A DNA stretch of 64,000 nucleotides from Manduca sexta (GCF_014839805.1 NC_051116.1:2790001-2854000); one strand, 5' to 3'; counted from the stretch's first letter, positions 32,106 to 44,871 are shown. A program made the numbers and translations. Notes: a model not told the origin generated them from the letters alone.

Positions 32106-32479
32106 GAGCACCAGTTATTTCATAACATGGATTATATAACTTGTAAGATTGTATAACTTAGTACTTCGCAATATCAAGTTAATCCATTCATAAGTAATAA
32201 TCAAGTTTTATAGGGGCCTTGGCTCATTCAAACATTTCAATGCGAAGGTACGTATTGACATGTCGAACGAGTCTAACTCGCCTCATGTTAATGGAATAGT
32301 GACCTTGAAGTCCGTTTTCCCACAGTAAAAATGTTTTAATTTAATAACAACGTGATAAAAATTAATAAAGTGGCAATTTTAATGACACCATTAGTAATAT
32401 AGAGTCATTTTGACGTATTAATAAATGAAACCACATACTCATACCTATAATTATCTGTGTTTACATTGTCCCTACAGTC
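32106..32479. other. No gene seen; family K fragment
   Basis: GAGTCATTTTGACGTATTAA at 32402 resembles the left part of family K. Confidence 0.4.
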
Positions 32480-32686
32480 ATCAATGAATAACGAATATTT
32501 TCAACAAAAATCTCAGTTTTACTTTCTATTTTTTTTTATCGTTGTGTTGAGTGTAAATATAGAGTGTGCCTGGGTCTATTTCTGACTGACGGTGTGATGT
32601 TGCCTCCGCGACGACTTCACTTAGAGTACAAAATTTGTGAAATTAACGCATGTAAAATTAGAATTACTATTATTAATATTCATTTC
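32480..32686 (-). repeat. Family K, diverged
   Basis: GTGATGTTGCCTCCGCGACGA and ACTATTATTAATATTCATTT match the minus strand of family K. Confidence 0.5.
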
Positions 32687-32895
32687 TTGGTGGTAAGATA
32701 TACTTTATAGCCGCCCAGAGAGCGACTACCACAAGATGTTAAAACTCGCGATACTGTCTCATATAAGAGTGTCGCGTTCGGGGATCAGCCTGCGTATATC
32801 CGGTTCCAACAGGCCGGCATAATTGCGTCGACTGCCGAAGGGTAATCATCGACATTCTATCGGACCCCACTCCACCTTCAGTGGATGTATAAAAA
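32687..32895 (+). repeat. Family C, full length
   Basis: Follows the family K copy directly, an order also seen, in reverse, at 43168-43680. Confidence 0.65.
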
Positions 32896-32984
32896 AATAT
32901 TCGAAAAATACACTTTTTTATTTTACGCCAATACAGGTTAGAGTTTCACATGTTTTGCTGGCCTAAGAGTATATGTGACAATTT

Positions 32985-33372
32985 TGAATGAATCCCTCCT
33001 AGCCGAATTTCGGCCACGTCGGCCAATCTCAACGGAGATCAGCCAAGTACGCAGCAGATATTATAGTGCACAAGTATGTGCGCAATACACAAGCACTCTC
33101 TGTTCCTTCACTCTCATAGTACGGTGAGACGGCAATCCGACATGACCAGAGAGAGATCAGGCGCAGGACCAACGGCTTTATGTGCTTTCCGAGGCACGGG
33201 GGTATCACACCGCCAACTTCCTGACTCCGAGCTGCGACTGAGTAATTTTAAAGATGGAAAAACCCAGTCACAATTATTTTGGCCCGACCCGGGATTCGAA
33301 CCCAGGACCTCAGCGCGGCAATCGTACTTGTACCGTGTATGCTTACAACTACGCCACCGAGGCAGTCAAAAG
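32985..33372 (-). mobile_element. Family E, tRNA-headed retroelement
   Basis: On the minus strand it begins with a tRNA-like head (GCCTCGGTGGCGTAGTTG, B box GGGTTCGAATCCCGGG) and runs through GTGCCTCGGAAAGCACATAA to a GGCCGAAATTCGGCTAGG end. The head is like SINE-B but the body differs, so it is a separate SINE-like family. A related GGCCGAAATTCGGCTAGG piece is at about 42750. Confidence 0.65.
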
Positions 33373-34250
33373 TGACAATTATACAATGTTTATTAGTTCG
33401 TAGTTGGTTACACATCGGTGTGAGACGTGGCGGGACGTGGACCCGTTGATTTCCCTGTCCATTCATGCTCGTATTCATGCAGACCGGTTTGCCACGCAAC
33501 GCAATGCGTAAACTTATTGAGGTTTGAAAATCGGTTTGATATGGCCTAAGTACATACATTGTAGAGGACCCGTGGCAAAGTAATCAAAAGGAGCCCTCCT
33601 AAGATATCTAACTAGAGATATTGGGCGACCTTTTTTAAGTTCCAATGCACAAAATGTTAATAAATTTTATGGAGTACAGTATGGAGCCAACCACATTTAT
33701 TTAATAAAAAATATTTCCTATGGAAGCAAATTATCGGGATAAAAATAGCTCATGTATTAATGTAAAATATGATCTACATGTGTAACAAATTTCATCCAAA
33801 TCCGTTCCGTTGTTTTTGCGTTACTTGTTACAAACATATAAAAATCCAAACATTTTTACAAACTTTCGTATTCATGATATTAGTAAGATAAAATAGGATA
33901 AGATTTCTCGATAAAACAACGTCTGCGCGGCGCCTAACACACGCCAGCATCTACTCACTTGCCCCATACCAAACCAGTTGCCGTGGAACATAATAAAACT
34001 ATAAGCGTTTCCCGTGGCGAGTAGTAGCAAACCTGTTTGTATGATGGCCGGCTAAAAATTCACTTTGATTATCGGCTTGCTAGTTGGGAATGATAAGGTC
34101 TACCAATACGTAGGTCGCAGGTTCTGTGCTCTTAGAATGTTCCAACAATGTTAATTTTGATGTTTCCACGACTCGTAAATCGATATTTAATTATTGTGAT
34201 TAACCAAAGACCAATGCATCACGTAGTAGTCTTTCAACGAAATATGTGAA
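33373..34250. other. No gene seen; Helitron-like fragment
   Basis: 33755-33900 has a Helitron-like stretch (TTTCATCCAAATCCGTTCCG and an ACTTTCGTATTCATGATATT end) but no clean boundary. Confidence 0.4.
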
Positions 34251-34527
34251 CTGTCCCAATGTTAGGCACGGGCCTCCTGTACTACTGAGAAGGATTAGAC
34301 TTCAGTCCACCACGCTGTAGTGCGGATTGGTAGATATCACACACAAAATTCCTATAGAGAACTTCTCATGTATGCAGTCACAATACGTGTTTCTTCACCG
34401 AAAGCAAGCGATAATTCGTGAAAAATACACATACAGTTATAGAAAAGTTAGAGGTATGTGCCCTTAGGATTTGAACCCGTGTATATTCGTCTCACAGTCC
34501 ATAACACCCAACTAGGCTATCAGCAAC
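34251..34527 (-). mobile_element. SINE-A
   Basis: Minus strand; tail at 34251 and head near 34527, with the A and B boxes degraded. Confidence 0.7.
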
Positions 34528-34990
34528 AAGGCAACTAGACTACGAAGGTTATAATTAAGGACATTAAAAACTCTTTAACAAACATGGCGTCTGTTTCTTT
34601 TGTTCATGATAGTGATATCCGGCAATCCGTGGTAATTATCTGATACTATTCGCGCGCGGTTTCGGCTACATGCATGTTATCTATACATATAATAAAACAC
34701 TAGAATTTCTGTCTTTAGATTAAATATTATATGAAATAAGTAGGAGACGCGAGGAATAAGTACACACCCTGCCTTTTATCACATATGGGGTACGCAGAGG
34801 CGACACTGGTGCACTTTTCGCCATGTATATTGTACGGAGCGAGCCTATCACGACATTAAATTGTGTTAGAAAAATGTTTTACAATAAAACTCTTTCGCAA
34901 AAAGATGTCTCACGCCATCATCTCATGCGGACCAGAATCTAGGCTAAAACTTAATATTACAGACTTAAGTATCCACTCTGTACCAATCTA
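34528..34990. other. SINE-B tail fragment and spacer
   Basis: 34750-34870 holds a reversed SINE-B tail (GCACTTTTCGCCATGTATAT). Otherwise nothing. Confidence 0.45.
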
Positions 34991-35179
34991 TCTATACATA
35001 TTATAAAACAAAGTCCCCTTTTCTGTCTGTATTTTTCTCAAAATCTACTGAACGGATTTTTATGAAATTTGGTATGGAGAGTCTAAAAACCAGAGAAGGT
35101 ACTTTATATCCCGGGAAAATGTATAGGGGGACTTATACCGGATACTTCTTCAGCGGGAGAAGCTGCAAGCAAAAGCTAG
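34991..35179 (+). mobile_element. Hel-1 Helitron-type element, intact ends
   Basis: A|TCTATACATATTATAAAAC to AAAAGCTAG|T. 189 bp, with a GGAGAAGCTGCAAGC variant of the 3' palindrome. Confidence 0.75.
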
Positions 35180-36529
35180 TATGTTTATAAAACTATATAA
35201 CAGTCATTGCTCTTACGTGATAAAAACTGTCGTCTTGACTACATGGTATGATTTATTTATCACTGGCTATATCCGGCGACCAGTCAAGTTATTAATGAGT
35301 AATTAACTCTTAATACTATCACGGTTTAGTATAAAAAGTTATTGAGAGATGCAGTTTATTTTGATAATATTTATTAGTCGACCCGTGATGAAGGCTGCAG
35401 TCTTTGGAACTTTGGGAGAAAATTACAATAAACCACGATAAAGTCCGTAAAATAGTTTTATTTCAATATTCTTATGATTTGTGTAGGTTGCCATTAGATA
35501 AATACTACTTTGATAAAATAGTATTTTATATATTGAATAAATCCTTTCACACAGCGACATCTATTGGTGAAGTTGTAAAATCAATATGAAATGAACCTTT
35601 AAAAATAATAATATACTTGTTACTTTATTATCTTGTTATAAACGTTATTCTGTCCAAGAAAATTATACTATTAATCTATACAGTGTCATAAGGTACATTG
35701 ATTTACAGTGATGTTATATTTTATAGCGACATCTAGTAGTAAATGGTAGTATGTAATGGATTTAGTAATGCAATCTATAGATTAGTTTTAAATTGTTTCA
35801 ACAGATGACGTTAAAGGGAATAAAAGGGTGATGCTAAACTTTTCAAATTATAAAAGTTAAAAAACATTAATAAAATAGTTGTTTTGTAGTAGTTGTTTCG
35901 GAAATGTGCGCTAACAAACAGAAAAACAGACAAAAAATATTTCAAAAATTGCTGAATTATATTCTAATACTCTTTTTAGTTACCTCCTTTCTTTTTACTA
36001 TATCTCTTTTACTGTGGCTTCTATTTTATTAAACAATTATATGCTATACTTTTAGATATATGTATTAGCATTATAAATCACAATACAATTAAGTCCCAGA
36101 TAAAGATAATAAATAAATCAAGACTTCAAACATCAAAATCCCTCCCATACTTAAAGTAACCCGAACTCCCAAATATTTTGCCTAAACTCACCCTCTTTAT
36201 TTATGACCAATTTTTCCATAGCAAATAGGGGCAAGTTACCTCATAACGAAAGATTATATTGACTTTGATTCAGCTATTCATCTCTCCAATTGATTTATTA
36301 GAATCGCCATTTTTGTTTTTCTCTTTTTTGCAAATTATTCAGCGTGTAATTTATGTTGGGAGTTTAAAGTTTGGTATATTGTTTAGAGCTAATTGGTAGA
36401 TATTGTTGTATCAAAGGGCAGGTAAAAATTATGTGAGGGAGTATTTTTTTTTATTTTAATGTTTATTGTAAACCAACATCGTATATTATTATAATATCCC
36501 AAGTAATAATAAAATATATTACTGGGTTG
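35180..36529. other. No gene seen; family H fragment
   Basis: A reversed family H piece is at about 35379-35460. The remainder is AT-rich with no coding signature. Confidence 0.4.
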
Positions 36530-36770
36530 CGGGCTTTTCTACTACTGAGAGGGATTGGGCCTTAGTCCACCACGCTGACCTAGTGCGGATTATTAGACTT
36601 CACACATCCTCAATATTCCTATAGAGAACTTCTCAGATATGCAGGTTTCCTCACGATGTTTTCCTTCACCGGTAAAGCAAACGTGTTTATGATTATACAA
36701 AGAATACACACATACCTAATTTTAGAAAAGTGCCTTTGCAATTTAAACCGCCAACTAGGCCATCGCAGCT
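36530..36770 (-). mobile_element. SINE-A, truncated
   Basis: Minus strand; loses part of the head at 36770. Confidence 0.7.
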
Positions 36771-36848
36771 ATTTACATCGTATATTATATTTGCATAATA
36801 TTGGTAGGTATTGTAAAAAGTTTTTTAATAATATTATGTATACTTACG

Positions 36849-36970
36849 AAGAAAGCTGTAGAGTTTTTGTTTGTTTGACCGCGCTTATCTCAGAAAGTAC
36901 TAAACCGATATCGAATTTTTATTTACTAATAAGAAGCTACATTACCCCTGAGTGCTATAGGCTCCTTTTA
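36849..36970 (+). mobile_element. Hel-2 5' fragment
   Basis: GTTTGTTTGACCGCGCTTAT and TCAGAAAGTACTAAACCG match the 5' part of the large elements at 56.8-58.4 kb. Truncated by the next SINE-A. Confidence 0.5.
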
Positions 36971-36973
36971 CAA

Positions 36974-37275
36974 TATCATCCCTGTAATATACTGTCCCAC
37001 TGCTGAGCACGGGCCCCCTCTACTACTGAGAGGGATTAGGCCGTACTCCACCACGCTGGCCTAGTGCGGATTGGTAGACTTCACACACCCTCGAAAATTC
37101 CAATAGAGAATTTCTCATGTATACAGGTTTCCTCACGATGTTTTCCTTCACCGTTAAAACAAGCGATAATTCACAAATACACACAAAATTTTAGAAAACT
37201 CAGAGGTGTGTGCCCTTGGGATTTGAACCTGCGGACATTCGTCTGGGCAGCCCGTTCCACAACCAACTAGGCTCC
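36974..37275 (-). mobile_element. SINE-A, near full length
   Basis: Second minus-strand copy within 450 bp of the one at 36530. Confidence 0.78.
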
Positions 37276-37693
37276 TTTTATCTTAGAAAAAAATTTAACC
37301 TGTTTATTTTTCCACGCGGACGGAGCCTCAGACAAAATCTATTATTATTATGTGTTCGTTACCAACATAATTTATAATCATTTTCAGTTTTGTCTTCCTG
37401 TTCGTCCCAACTTAAAACCGACTAATCAATAAGACTCAAAGAACAAAGCGACAAAGAGCTAGTGAAACAAAATAGATAAGAAATAAAGGCTTTTAAACTG
37501 AACCCTATTTGCTAATTGGTTTTGTCCTAGAGGTTTTGTTTGTCAGCGTTAGATTTCCTTTTCTACATTACATGTATCCATTCATTGATTTGAAGTGGCA
37601 ATGGATTGGTCACATATGTCGCAGGATAACCGCTAGAATAAATGTATTCTGGAGTGGAGACCATGTCTTGGAAATGTAGTGTGTGTACTTCAT
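37276..37693. other. No gene seen
   Basis: Nothing recognised. Confidence 0.4.
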
Positions 37694-37907
37694 TCACTAC
37701 ATAGTATAAAACAAAGTCGCTTTCTCTGTCCCTATGGCCCTTTGTATGCTTAAATCTTTAAAATTACGCAACGGATTTTGATGCGTTTTTTTTTAATAGA
37801 TAGAGTGATTCAAGAGAAAGGTTTATATGTATAATAACATCCATTAAATAGTGGAGAAATACTGTTATTTTGTTGCTATACCCGTGCGAAGCCAGAACGG
37901 GCCGCTA
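37694..37907 (+). mobile_element. Hel-I Helitron-type element
   Basis: TCACTACATAGTATAAAAC at 37694 and CGGGCCGCTA near 37907. Longer than the 27.1-kb copy because it keeps TGGAGAAATACTGTTATTTT. A second, detached Hel-I 3' end lies at 37950-37990. Confidence 0.7.
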
Positions 37908-38094
37908 TGTTTTATATACAACGTTCACAGTTTTTCTGTAGTGTATTTAGTATCAGCATTGCACCCGTGCGAAGCCGGGGCGGGTCGTAGTATATAAGTC
38001 ATGTAATGTATAGTATTAAGTTAGTATAATGAGTGCAGCCTAATAAAGAGTCTAAAACCAACAACACGTGTCAATACATATCCTTCCATTACAC

Positions 38095-38245
38095 AAACGT
38101 AGCGTGGGACACCCTCTGGCCAGATGGCGGGACGACTTACGCAAGAGGGCAGCGACTGGACGCATAAAGCTGGAGATCGGGCTCTGTGCCTTATCTGGGA
38201 GAGGTCTATGTCCAGCAGTGGACTGCAACGAGATGATGCCGATTC
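38095..38245 (+). pseudogene. RTE-like LINE ORF2 C-terminus
   Basis: The plus-strand frame gives GHPLARWRDDLRK, matching the GRPk.RW.Ddi.k motif near the C-terminus of RTE-type ORF2. After a frame change it reads DWTHKAGDRAL, equivalent to W...A.DR. Ends with the CCAGCAGTGGAC block seen in the other LINE tails. Confidence 0.55.
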
Positions 38246-39065
38246 AAACATCTTCACAACAGGCATTTACTTTATTAGGGCTGTTTCATAATGTTCCAGT
38301 AAAATATGTTATCTGTTAGTTAACGTATAAATCTGTCTGTTTAGTTTACCAGTTATTTGGGAGCTTGACTTTTGTATTTCAATACCAATAATAAATACTA
38401 CGCCAATAGATGATGATAACTATACTGTAGAGACTTTAATATCGAAAAATATGAATATTTTTTATAATACTAGAGCTTTCTCAATTAATTATTTGTGTAA
38501 TTCAACATTTCTTAATTTATAAAAAAAGAAAATTGGTCTTGTAATAAAAATAATAATTTTGTCATAAATAAAGTAAATTGCTCAAAACCCACTTAGCGAG
38601 GTCAGTTGCTATCGATTTTACTCCTTATCATGATTTAATTATACAATTGTCAATAAAATAATGATGCGCGGATAAACTTAGAGTTTATGAATGCATTAGA
38701 ATAGGCTACGTATGTTTTAAACTGTGTAAATAAAAAAAAGACGCTCTGTAATATTATATTACACATTTAGCGAAATCGACATCGTGAAACAGATACTAAT
38801 TAGATCACTAAAATATCGCATTCAAAAAGTATTGCAGTCATGTGAAATAATCAAAGAACAAATTGGATTCATTTGTGTCGTATTACGTTGACGTCGAGGG
38901 TTGTCAATTCATGTGTCAAAAGAGTTTCAAATAATCAACTATTGATTTTGTACTATTAGTTCTTGGAAATAGTAATTGACGTTCCGTTTCACAGAATTAT
39001 TTAATATAGCCTATTATAAGTGTATAAAGTATAGTGTATTAAGCATAGTTTATAGATTTAGTTTT
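38246..39065. other. No gene seen
   Basis: AT-rich, nothing recognised. Confidence 0.4.
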
Positions 39066-39375
39066 GTATTTTTTTTTATTGTTTTGAATGACGAGACGAG
39101 CTTGCTCTTCGCCTGATGGTAAGCGATACGACCGCCCATAAACAATAAAAACACCATCCAACATCTTGAATTATAAAGTATTGTTTGGTATTTCACTGCG
39201 CTCGCCATCCTAAGACATGAATGAGGTGTTAAGTCTTATGTCCAGTAGTTACACTGGCTACAATGTTCTTCAAACCGGAACACAACAGTTACTTCACACT
39301 GCTGCGTGGCGGCAGAAATAGACATTGCGGTGGTTCCTACCCAGGCGGACTATTAAATATGAGAGACCTTCCAGA
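39066..39375 (+). repeat. Family D, near full length
   Basis: Complete from the T-run to ATATGAGAGACC. Confidence 0.75.
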
Positions 39376-39594
39376 ATGATCTAAAATTTCGTATAATTCA
39401 AAAATTGACTTTTTAATAATTAAATTTAATATATCAAATAGCATGTAACGATTATTTTTGTATCAGGTTCAATATGTTTTGTAAATAACAAAATACAAAA
39501 ACCTTTTCATATAAAAGCAACTTCAAAGCATTTAAAAATCATAATTTCAACTTTTAATTAAAACAAGCAGCGTAATGTAAACATTTTACATTTC

Positions 39595-39735
39595 AGCCGG
39601 TGTAGGCTTAAACAGACCGACATAATTGTGTCGATTGGTGCGGGATAACTCTCATCAGTCGACATTTTATCTGGACGAGATCTCACTTACCATCAGGTGC
39701 AGTGGAATCATCCCTTTAAAAAGGAATACGGATTG
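39595..39735 (+). repeat. Family C, 3' part
   Basis: Starts at the AACAGACCGACATAATTGTG block. Confidence 0.6.
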
Positions 39736-39924
39736 AAAAGGGGAAAGGAAATTTTGGACCTACTGAAATCTCACTCACCAACATCTTATCCGGCACTTCA
39801 CTTTGCTTTTCTTTAATACAGTAAACAGGTCCCACTCATACTCCCAAATCTACACAAACTCTACTTTAAACTCTCGTTTTATTCTTGTAGGAAGTGCCGA
39901 AACAATTTTTTTTTTTCGTTTTTT

Positions 39925-40099
39925 GTATTGGACCCCGGAGTCAAGACCAGGGTACCTGCGAATGGGATACTGGAATCCCCGAGGTAACGACCTGATAAGT
40001 TGGGGGGGGAGGGGGTACCTGGGCAAGGAACTCTTTTAGGATGGGAGGAGGGAAGAAGACCAGGGAATGTTCACGAGCCTTCGTAGACCTTAGTATACA
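39925..40099 (+). repeat. Family G, 5' part
   Basis: Stops in GAGCCTTCGTAGACC..TACA, short of the usual TTGGCAACC block. Confidence 0.55.
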
Positions 40100-41041
40100 T
40101 GTAGCGGCGTAAAGGTAATAAGGTAGACACCGCTGTAGAGAAACAGATGGTTGCATTCCTCTATAGAAGGGAAAGATTTCCAGTCAGGCAGATGTAGCGC
40201 CTAACCTGCCACGGCCCCTCCGACAGTTCCTATTCGGAGGTGGTACTATGTTATATGTTGCGTATCGAACAAATTCTACAATCGCAAGCTAGTATCGTCT
40301 GTCGCCATCTATCGTAATTGCTGTGTGATATCATTGAAGTTTAGTCAACGCATCGATCATTTTGCAGTTCTGGCAATGTTGACAAGATGGCGGTACGTAC
40401 GGCATACATTACATACGGCAAAATAAATAATTTTTAAAAAGCGTTTTATTTGATTGTCTTCTAAAGTAAAATAAACTTCAAATCCGGTTTTAACCAACCC
40501 TGGCACAAATCAGCCATCGCAAATCGCACCGATTCCAATACAAAGCCTCGCTCTAAGTGCTGTTATTACGTCTCCCTAGAGCCGATTCTTTGCTATCATA
40601 TTTTTTATCTGGTTTTTCCAGGATATTCGATCAGATAGTCTGTTTAAGTGTAAGGTTTTGCTTTAAGCGGTTTGTTAGTGTTTAGTAATGAGAAGGGTTA
40701 TGTTATATGACCTACGTTACTAAGTTTTGCTCGCGGCTTCACTTTTCCTGAGATTTTGAAGTTGTTAAAGTATCTTTACTTGAGGTTAAATAATTTTGCC
40801 TCCCGACTTGCTATGGAAGGTAATGTATGATTAATATATCCAACTCCCTGTAAATATGAGATGCCCAATGAAACGCGGAATATAATGGAACTGTTTATTT
40901 GTAAATATGGTGGTAGTATTAAAACCATTATTTTATAAGTACCTACATAAACCAAAAATATTATAATGATAATTAGTTATACGTACCATAGATTACACTA
41001 TTAATATAAATACAAGTATAAATCCATTTGTTTATTCCACA
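40100..41041. other. Possible solo LTR-like block, then spacer
   Basis: 40100-40508 begins TGTAGCGGCG, has AATAAATAA near its 3' end and ends near GGCACA. It interrupts the family G copy, which fits a solo LTR, but I find no convincing target duplication. The rest is AT-rich. Confidence 0.2.
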
Positions 41042-41310
41042 CGCTTAGGTAGTGTAGTTTTACGGTATGACTGCAGTGCTAAGGTCTAGGGTTCGATCCC
41101 CGGGTCAGGCAAAGTTTTATTTGAGTTTTTTGTTCAATATCAGCCAAGAAACTAGAATTTTAAACCTTGCTCAATATCAGCCTGAGGTCTGGATATTATG
41201 TCCTATATGGCCGTAGTCTTGCTCCCTACCACATAATGGAATAAAATACTACGAAAAAGTTGCACCAGTTGCGTCTCTACCTACCGTCAAAAATAAAAGG
41301 CGTGATTGTG
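41042..41310 (+). mobile_element. SINE-B
   Basis: B box GGGTTCGATCCCCGGG. The TCAATATCAGCC block occurs twice, a small internal duplication. Confidence 0.7.
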
Positions 41311-41657
41311 CTGAGCATATTTAAAATAAACTGTATAACCAAAACAAATTTAATGAAACATTTACGTAATATTTATTTGGAGTCAAACAGCGCGAATGCC
41401 CGAGGGCCCATTGTTTTCGCAAAACGGGAGAGTCCGTTCAGGATATCAATCGAACGAATTGTATGGATGCGGTTTTGATGGGACCGCATGTTGTGCCGAA
41501 AATTCGTTATTGTATCAGTAGGGAAGGGTGAAATTTTTAAAGGGAATTCTGACAATATGTATGCAGTAATATGCATAAATGTAGTCTGCAAATCGTTCTA
41601 ATGATAATTAAATCTATGTCTTATCATTTCAGCCGGGAATCGTCTACTGCTGGACAT
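41311..41657. other. No gene seen
   Basis: Short frames on both strands at 41373-41591; no family features. Confidence 0.35.
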
Positions 41658-41979
41658 AATAATAATAATATCAGCCCTGTATTATATATTTGCCCACTGC
41701 TGAGCACGGGCCTCCTCTACTGCTGAGAGGGATTAGGCCTTAGTCCACCACGTTGGCCTAGTGCGGATTGGTAGACTTCACACACCTTCGAAATTCCTAT
41801 AGAGAACTTCTCGGATGTGCAGGTTTCCTCACGATGTTTTCCTTCACCGTTTTATTACGATTAATTCACAAAGAATACACACATGATTTTAGAAAAGTTA
41901 GAGGTGTGTGCCCTTGGTATTTGAACCTGCGGACATTCGTCTTGGCAGTCCGTTCCACACCCAACTAGGCTATGGTCGC
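41658..41979 (-). mobile_element. SINE-A, near full length
   Basis: Minus strand with an (AAT)n tail at 41658. Confidence 0.8.
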
Positions 41980-41984
41980 TTGAC

Positions 41985-42092
41985 ACAGGCCTCCTCCATC
42001 GAGCGCCACAGGGACCGATTCTGTGCCGCCCTCGTCCATCGGACTCCGGCGACCCTCACCAGATCGTCGGTCCATCTCGTGGGGGGCCTGAA
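41985..42092 (-). pseudogene. RTE-like LINE ORF2 C-terminus
   Basis: The minus strand reads PPTRWTDDLVRVAGVRW then RAAQNRSLWRSMEEA, closely like 50395-50640. Confidence 0.6.
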
Positions 42093-42099
42093 ATGTATG

Positions 42100-42309
42100 T
42101 CTACATAATATTATAAAATAAATTCCCTATCTGTCTGCCTGTATGTTATCGATTTTCTCAAAATCTACTGAACAGATTTTTATGAAATTTGGTATGGAGA
42201 TAGTTTAAGACCCTAGGAAGGTTATAGGCCTTCTATCCCGGGAAAATATATAGCGGGACTTTTATCCCGGAAAACTTCTTTACACGGGGAAGACGCAAGC
42301 AAAAGCTAG
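42100..42309 (+). mobile_element. Hel-1 Helitron-type element
   Basis: TCTACATAATATTATAAAAT to AAAAGCTAG|T. The GC-rich 3' hairpin is shortened (GGGGAAGACGC). Confidence 0.7.
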
Positions 42310-43167
42310 TTACGAAAATACGAATATAAATATAAATTACGAAAGGGAATCAGGCAGGAATCAAGTTATACGGACTCTTCGATACTATTGTATATTATGT
42401 TTACTAATATTTGAATTTCTCTTTGCTTTTCATTGTATCCAATATTACTTATAGAGTTTCTGGTACAGCTTTTCTTTGATATACCTTAATAAATAGGTTT
42501 TACGAAAGGCAAGAAATAAAATATTGTTCATTCGGGGATAAGAGAAACTAACAAACACATCACGTCCTTCTCTGAAGGGGTAGGCAGGGGTGCAACCAGA
42601 GCACCCACTTCTCGCCATGTGTATTCCGTCCCATGACGTGTAGTAGTCTAGTAGTAGTTAGTATTCTAGTTCGCCATGGCCGAAATTCGGCTCGGAGGGA
42701 TTCATTCAGTGTTTTTGCGCGCACACTTGTCCGTGGAAATTAGCCGCTGTGGCCGAAATTCGGCTAGGTTTCGTTTAGTATTTTATAAATATAGTTGGTA
42801 TTGGGAAGTCGCATCCCCATTAACCCCACGCTCGTGTCACAGGTCAGGGCAATTAAACGAGACCGAACGCCAGCTAAAAACGAAATCAAACGAGTAAATG
42901 TTTTAACGAGTGACGAATACGAGTGGCGACCTCTCGTTATGTGACTACATGGTGATCGACAATAACGCTAATTACATGAGCGTTAAAGGTGAAAATCATT
43001 TACAGCTAATGGTTTTTTGAATTGTACATAATTTGTAGTTTTTTTTTAATTAAAAATAGTTTGGCTTTACAAAGATCTTTTGCAGTGTATATCTACAAAG
43101 TATGTCAGTAAACTATGAATTATTTTATTCGGTCATTTTGATATATCGTTAAAAAAACCTACATACT
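42310..43167. other. No gene seen; SINE-B tail and family E fragments
   Basis: A reversed SINE-B tail lies at about 42545-42650. Two copies of a GGCCGAAATTCGGCT motif shared with family E are at about 42679 and 42752. Confidence 0.45.
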
Positions 43168-43405
43168 TGCTGGTGATAGGATATATTTGATATCCGCCCG
43201 GACAGCGACCATTACAAGGTGTTAAAACCCGCCATAGCGACCCAAGTAAGTGTGTCGCGTTCTGAGATCAGCCTGTGTATATCTGGTTCCAACAGGCATA
43301 ATTGTGTCGACTGCCCTGGGGTAATCATCTCTCATCAGTCGATGTTCTATTGGACCTCACACCAGTTACCATCAGGTGCAGTGGTTCACTTCGCTGTGTT
43401 TATAA
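43168..43405 (+). repeat. Family C, full length
   Basis: All marker blocks present. Confidence 0.7.
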
Positions 43406-43429
43406 AAACTCGTATTTAACTGTGCTAAT

Positions 43430-43680
43430 ATTGTGCCAAAAATCATCCATGATTATTGAACATGTTCATCAGAAATACCTGCTTTACTTTTCTGATATTT
43501 TGTAGTTTAGGACGGGTATGGTGTGAGTGAGTGACTGGAAGTGTGATGTTGCTGTTGCGACGAATTCTCTTAGAGTAGTTAGTGGCATTAGGGCGCGTAA
43601 AATTGAAATTACTTTTATTGATATTTATTTCGTTCGAAACTTGCTCTATTTATTTTATATCTCCGGTTCGAGTAACTTAT
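43430..43680 (-). repeat. Family K copy
   Basis: On the minus strand it has the AGTAATTTCAATTTTACGCG, AGAGAATTCGTCGC and AAAAATCATC blocks of the 16.0- and 20.2-kb copies. Confidence 0.7.
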
Positions 43681-43709
43681 AATTAAAAGTATTATTTTCA
43701 AGAATTTTA

Positions 43710-44038
43710 GCGCCGATAGCCTAGTTGGTTGTGAAGCGGACTGCCAAGACGAATGACCGCAGGTTCAAATCCCAAGGGCACACACTTCTGACTTTTCTAA
43801 AAAATATGTGTGTATTCTTTGTGAATTATCGCTTGCTTTAACGGTGAAGGAAAACATTGTGGGGAAACCCGCATACCTGAGAAATTCTCTATTAGAAATT
43901 TTCGAGGGTGTGTGAAAGTCTACCAACCCGCACTAGGCCAGCGTGGTGGACTAAGGCCTAATCCCTCTCAGTAGTAGAGGAGACCCGTGCCCAACAGTGG
44001 GACAGTATATAATACAGGGCTGATATTATTATTATTAT
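43710..44038 (+). mobile_element. SINE-A, near full length
   Basis: A box TAGCCTAGTTGG, B box GGTTCAAATCCC, tail ending in (ATT)n. Confidence 0.82.
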
Positions 44039-44871
44039 GTTGTATCTTTCCTGCGGGAAATCACGGTATAAAGGCCGGACCTTTATTCTAATTATTATTT
44101 TTATTTTAAGAAGATAAGTATGTAATTACATTTTAATAAAGCAATATAAAAAATACCAACAAAACTAGGAAATCATCAAAATTAACCACTTAAATACAAT
44201 TATGCCGGCCGTACCAAAATCAAAAACTATACGTTAATTATTCAGACATTTAATCTTCGGTCGGGGCGGAATGGAATTTAGTGCTAGGGGGGGACTCAGG
44301 GGAGATGTATTAGTGAAATTCCTTCGCTAGGGGCGCGAGTCTCGAGCTTTAATGGGCTAGCACCAAGATAACCCGACAGGACGGTCGGCAAAAACGGTTT
44401 GGAATTTTATAAAATACGGATTTATAGCACAGAAACGGAATTTCAAAGAATCGTTTAGCCATAGCTATGATGGGTCTATATATGTGTTTAAAATATAGTC
44501 TATTCCTACAACTATCTTTGACTTATTATGTGATTCAAAATAGTCCCTCATAATGGGATCAGGGGGCCTATTCCGTCTACGGGGATATATCCGTATTATT
44601 GCAATTTCGGGCTTGTATGCGTGTTCAAGATAGTGTATTGTCTATTTCTATAGCATATTTCTGAATATTATGTGATTAGAAAATGTTGGTGTTAGTGTTG
44701 TGTTTGTTACGGGCATTCTAATCGAAAGATAGCTTTGATACCCGTATAGATAAATAGGAATTTTATTTTGATTCTCTTACCTATATGGCTACGCTGTTCT
44801 TTGAATACGCCAGTAATTATAAAATACGGATTAGCCCCTATGAAATAGGACGCCTTGTCCTTACTCAAGAT
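44039..44871. other. No gene seen
   Basis: Nothing recognised. Confidence 0.4.

Noticed and set aside
33248..33559. 103-codon minus-strand frame
   Set aside because: It runs through the tRNA-like head of family E and has no protein features.
40100..40508. Solo LTR interrupting family G
   Set aside because: TG...CA ends are plausible, but no flanking target duplication or second copy is visible, so I kept it only as a possibility.
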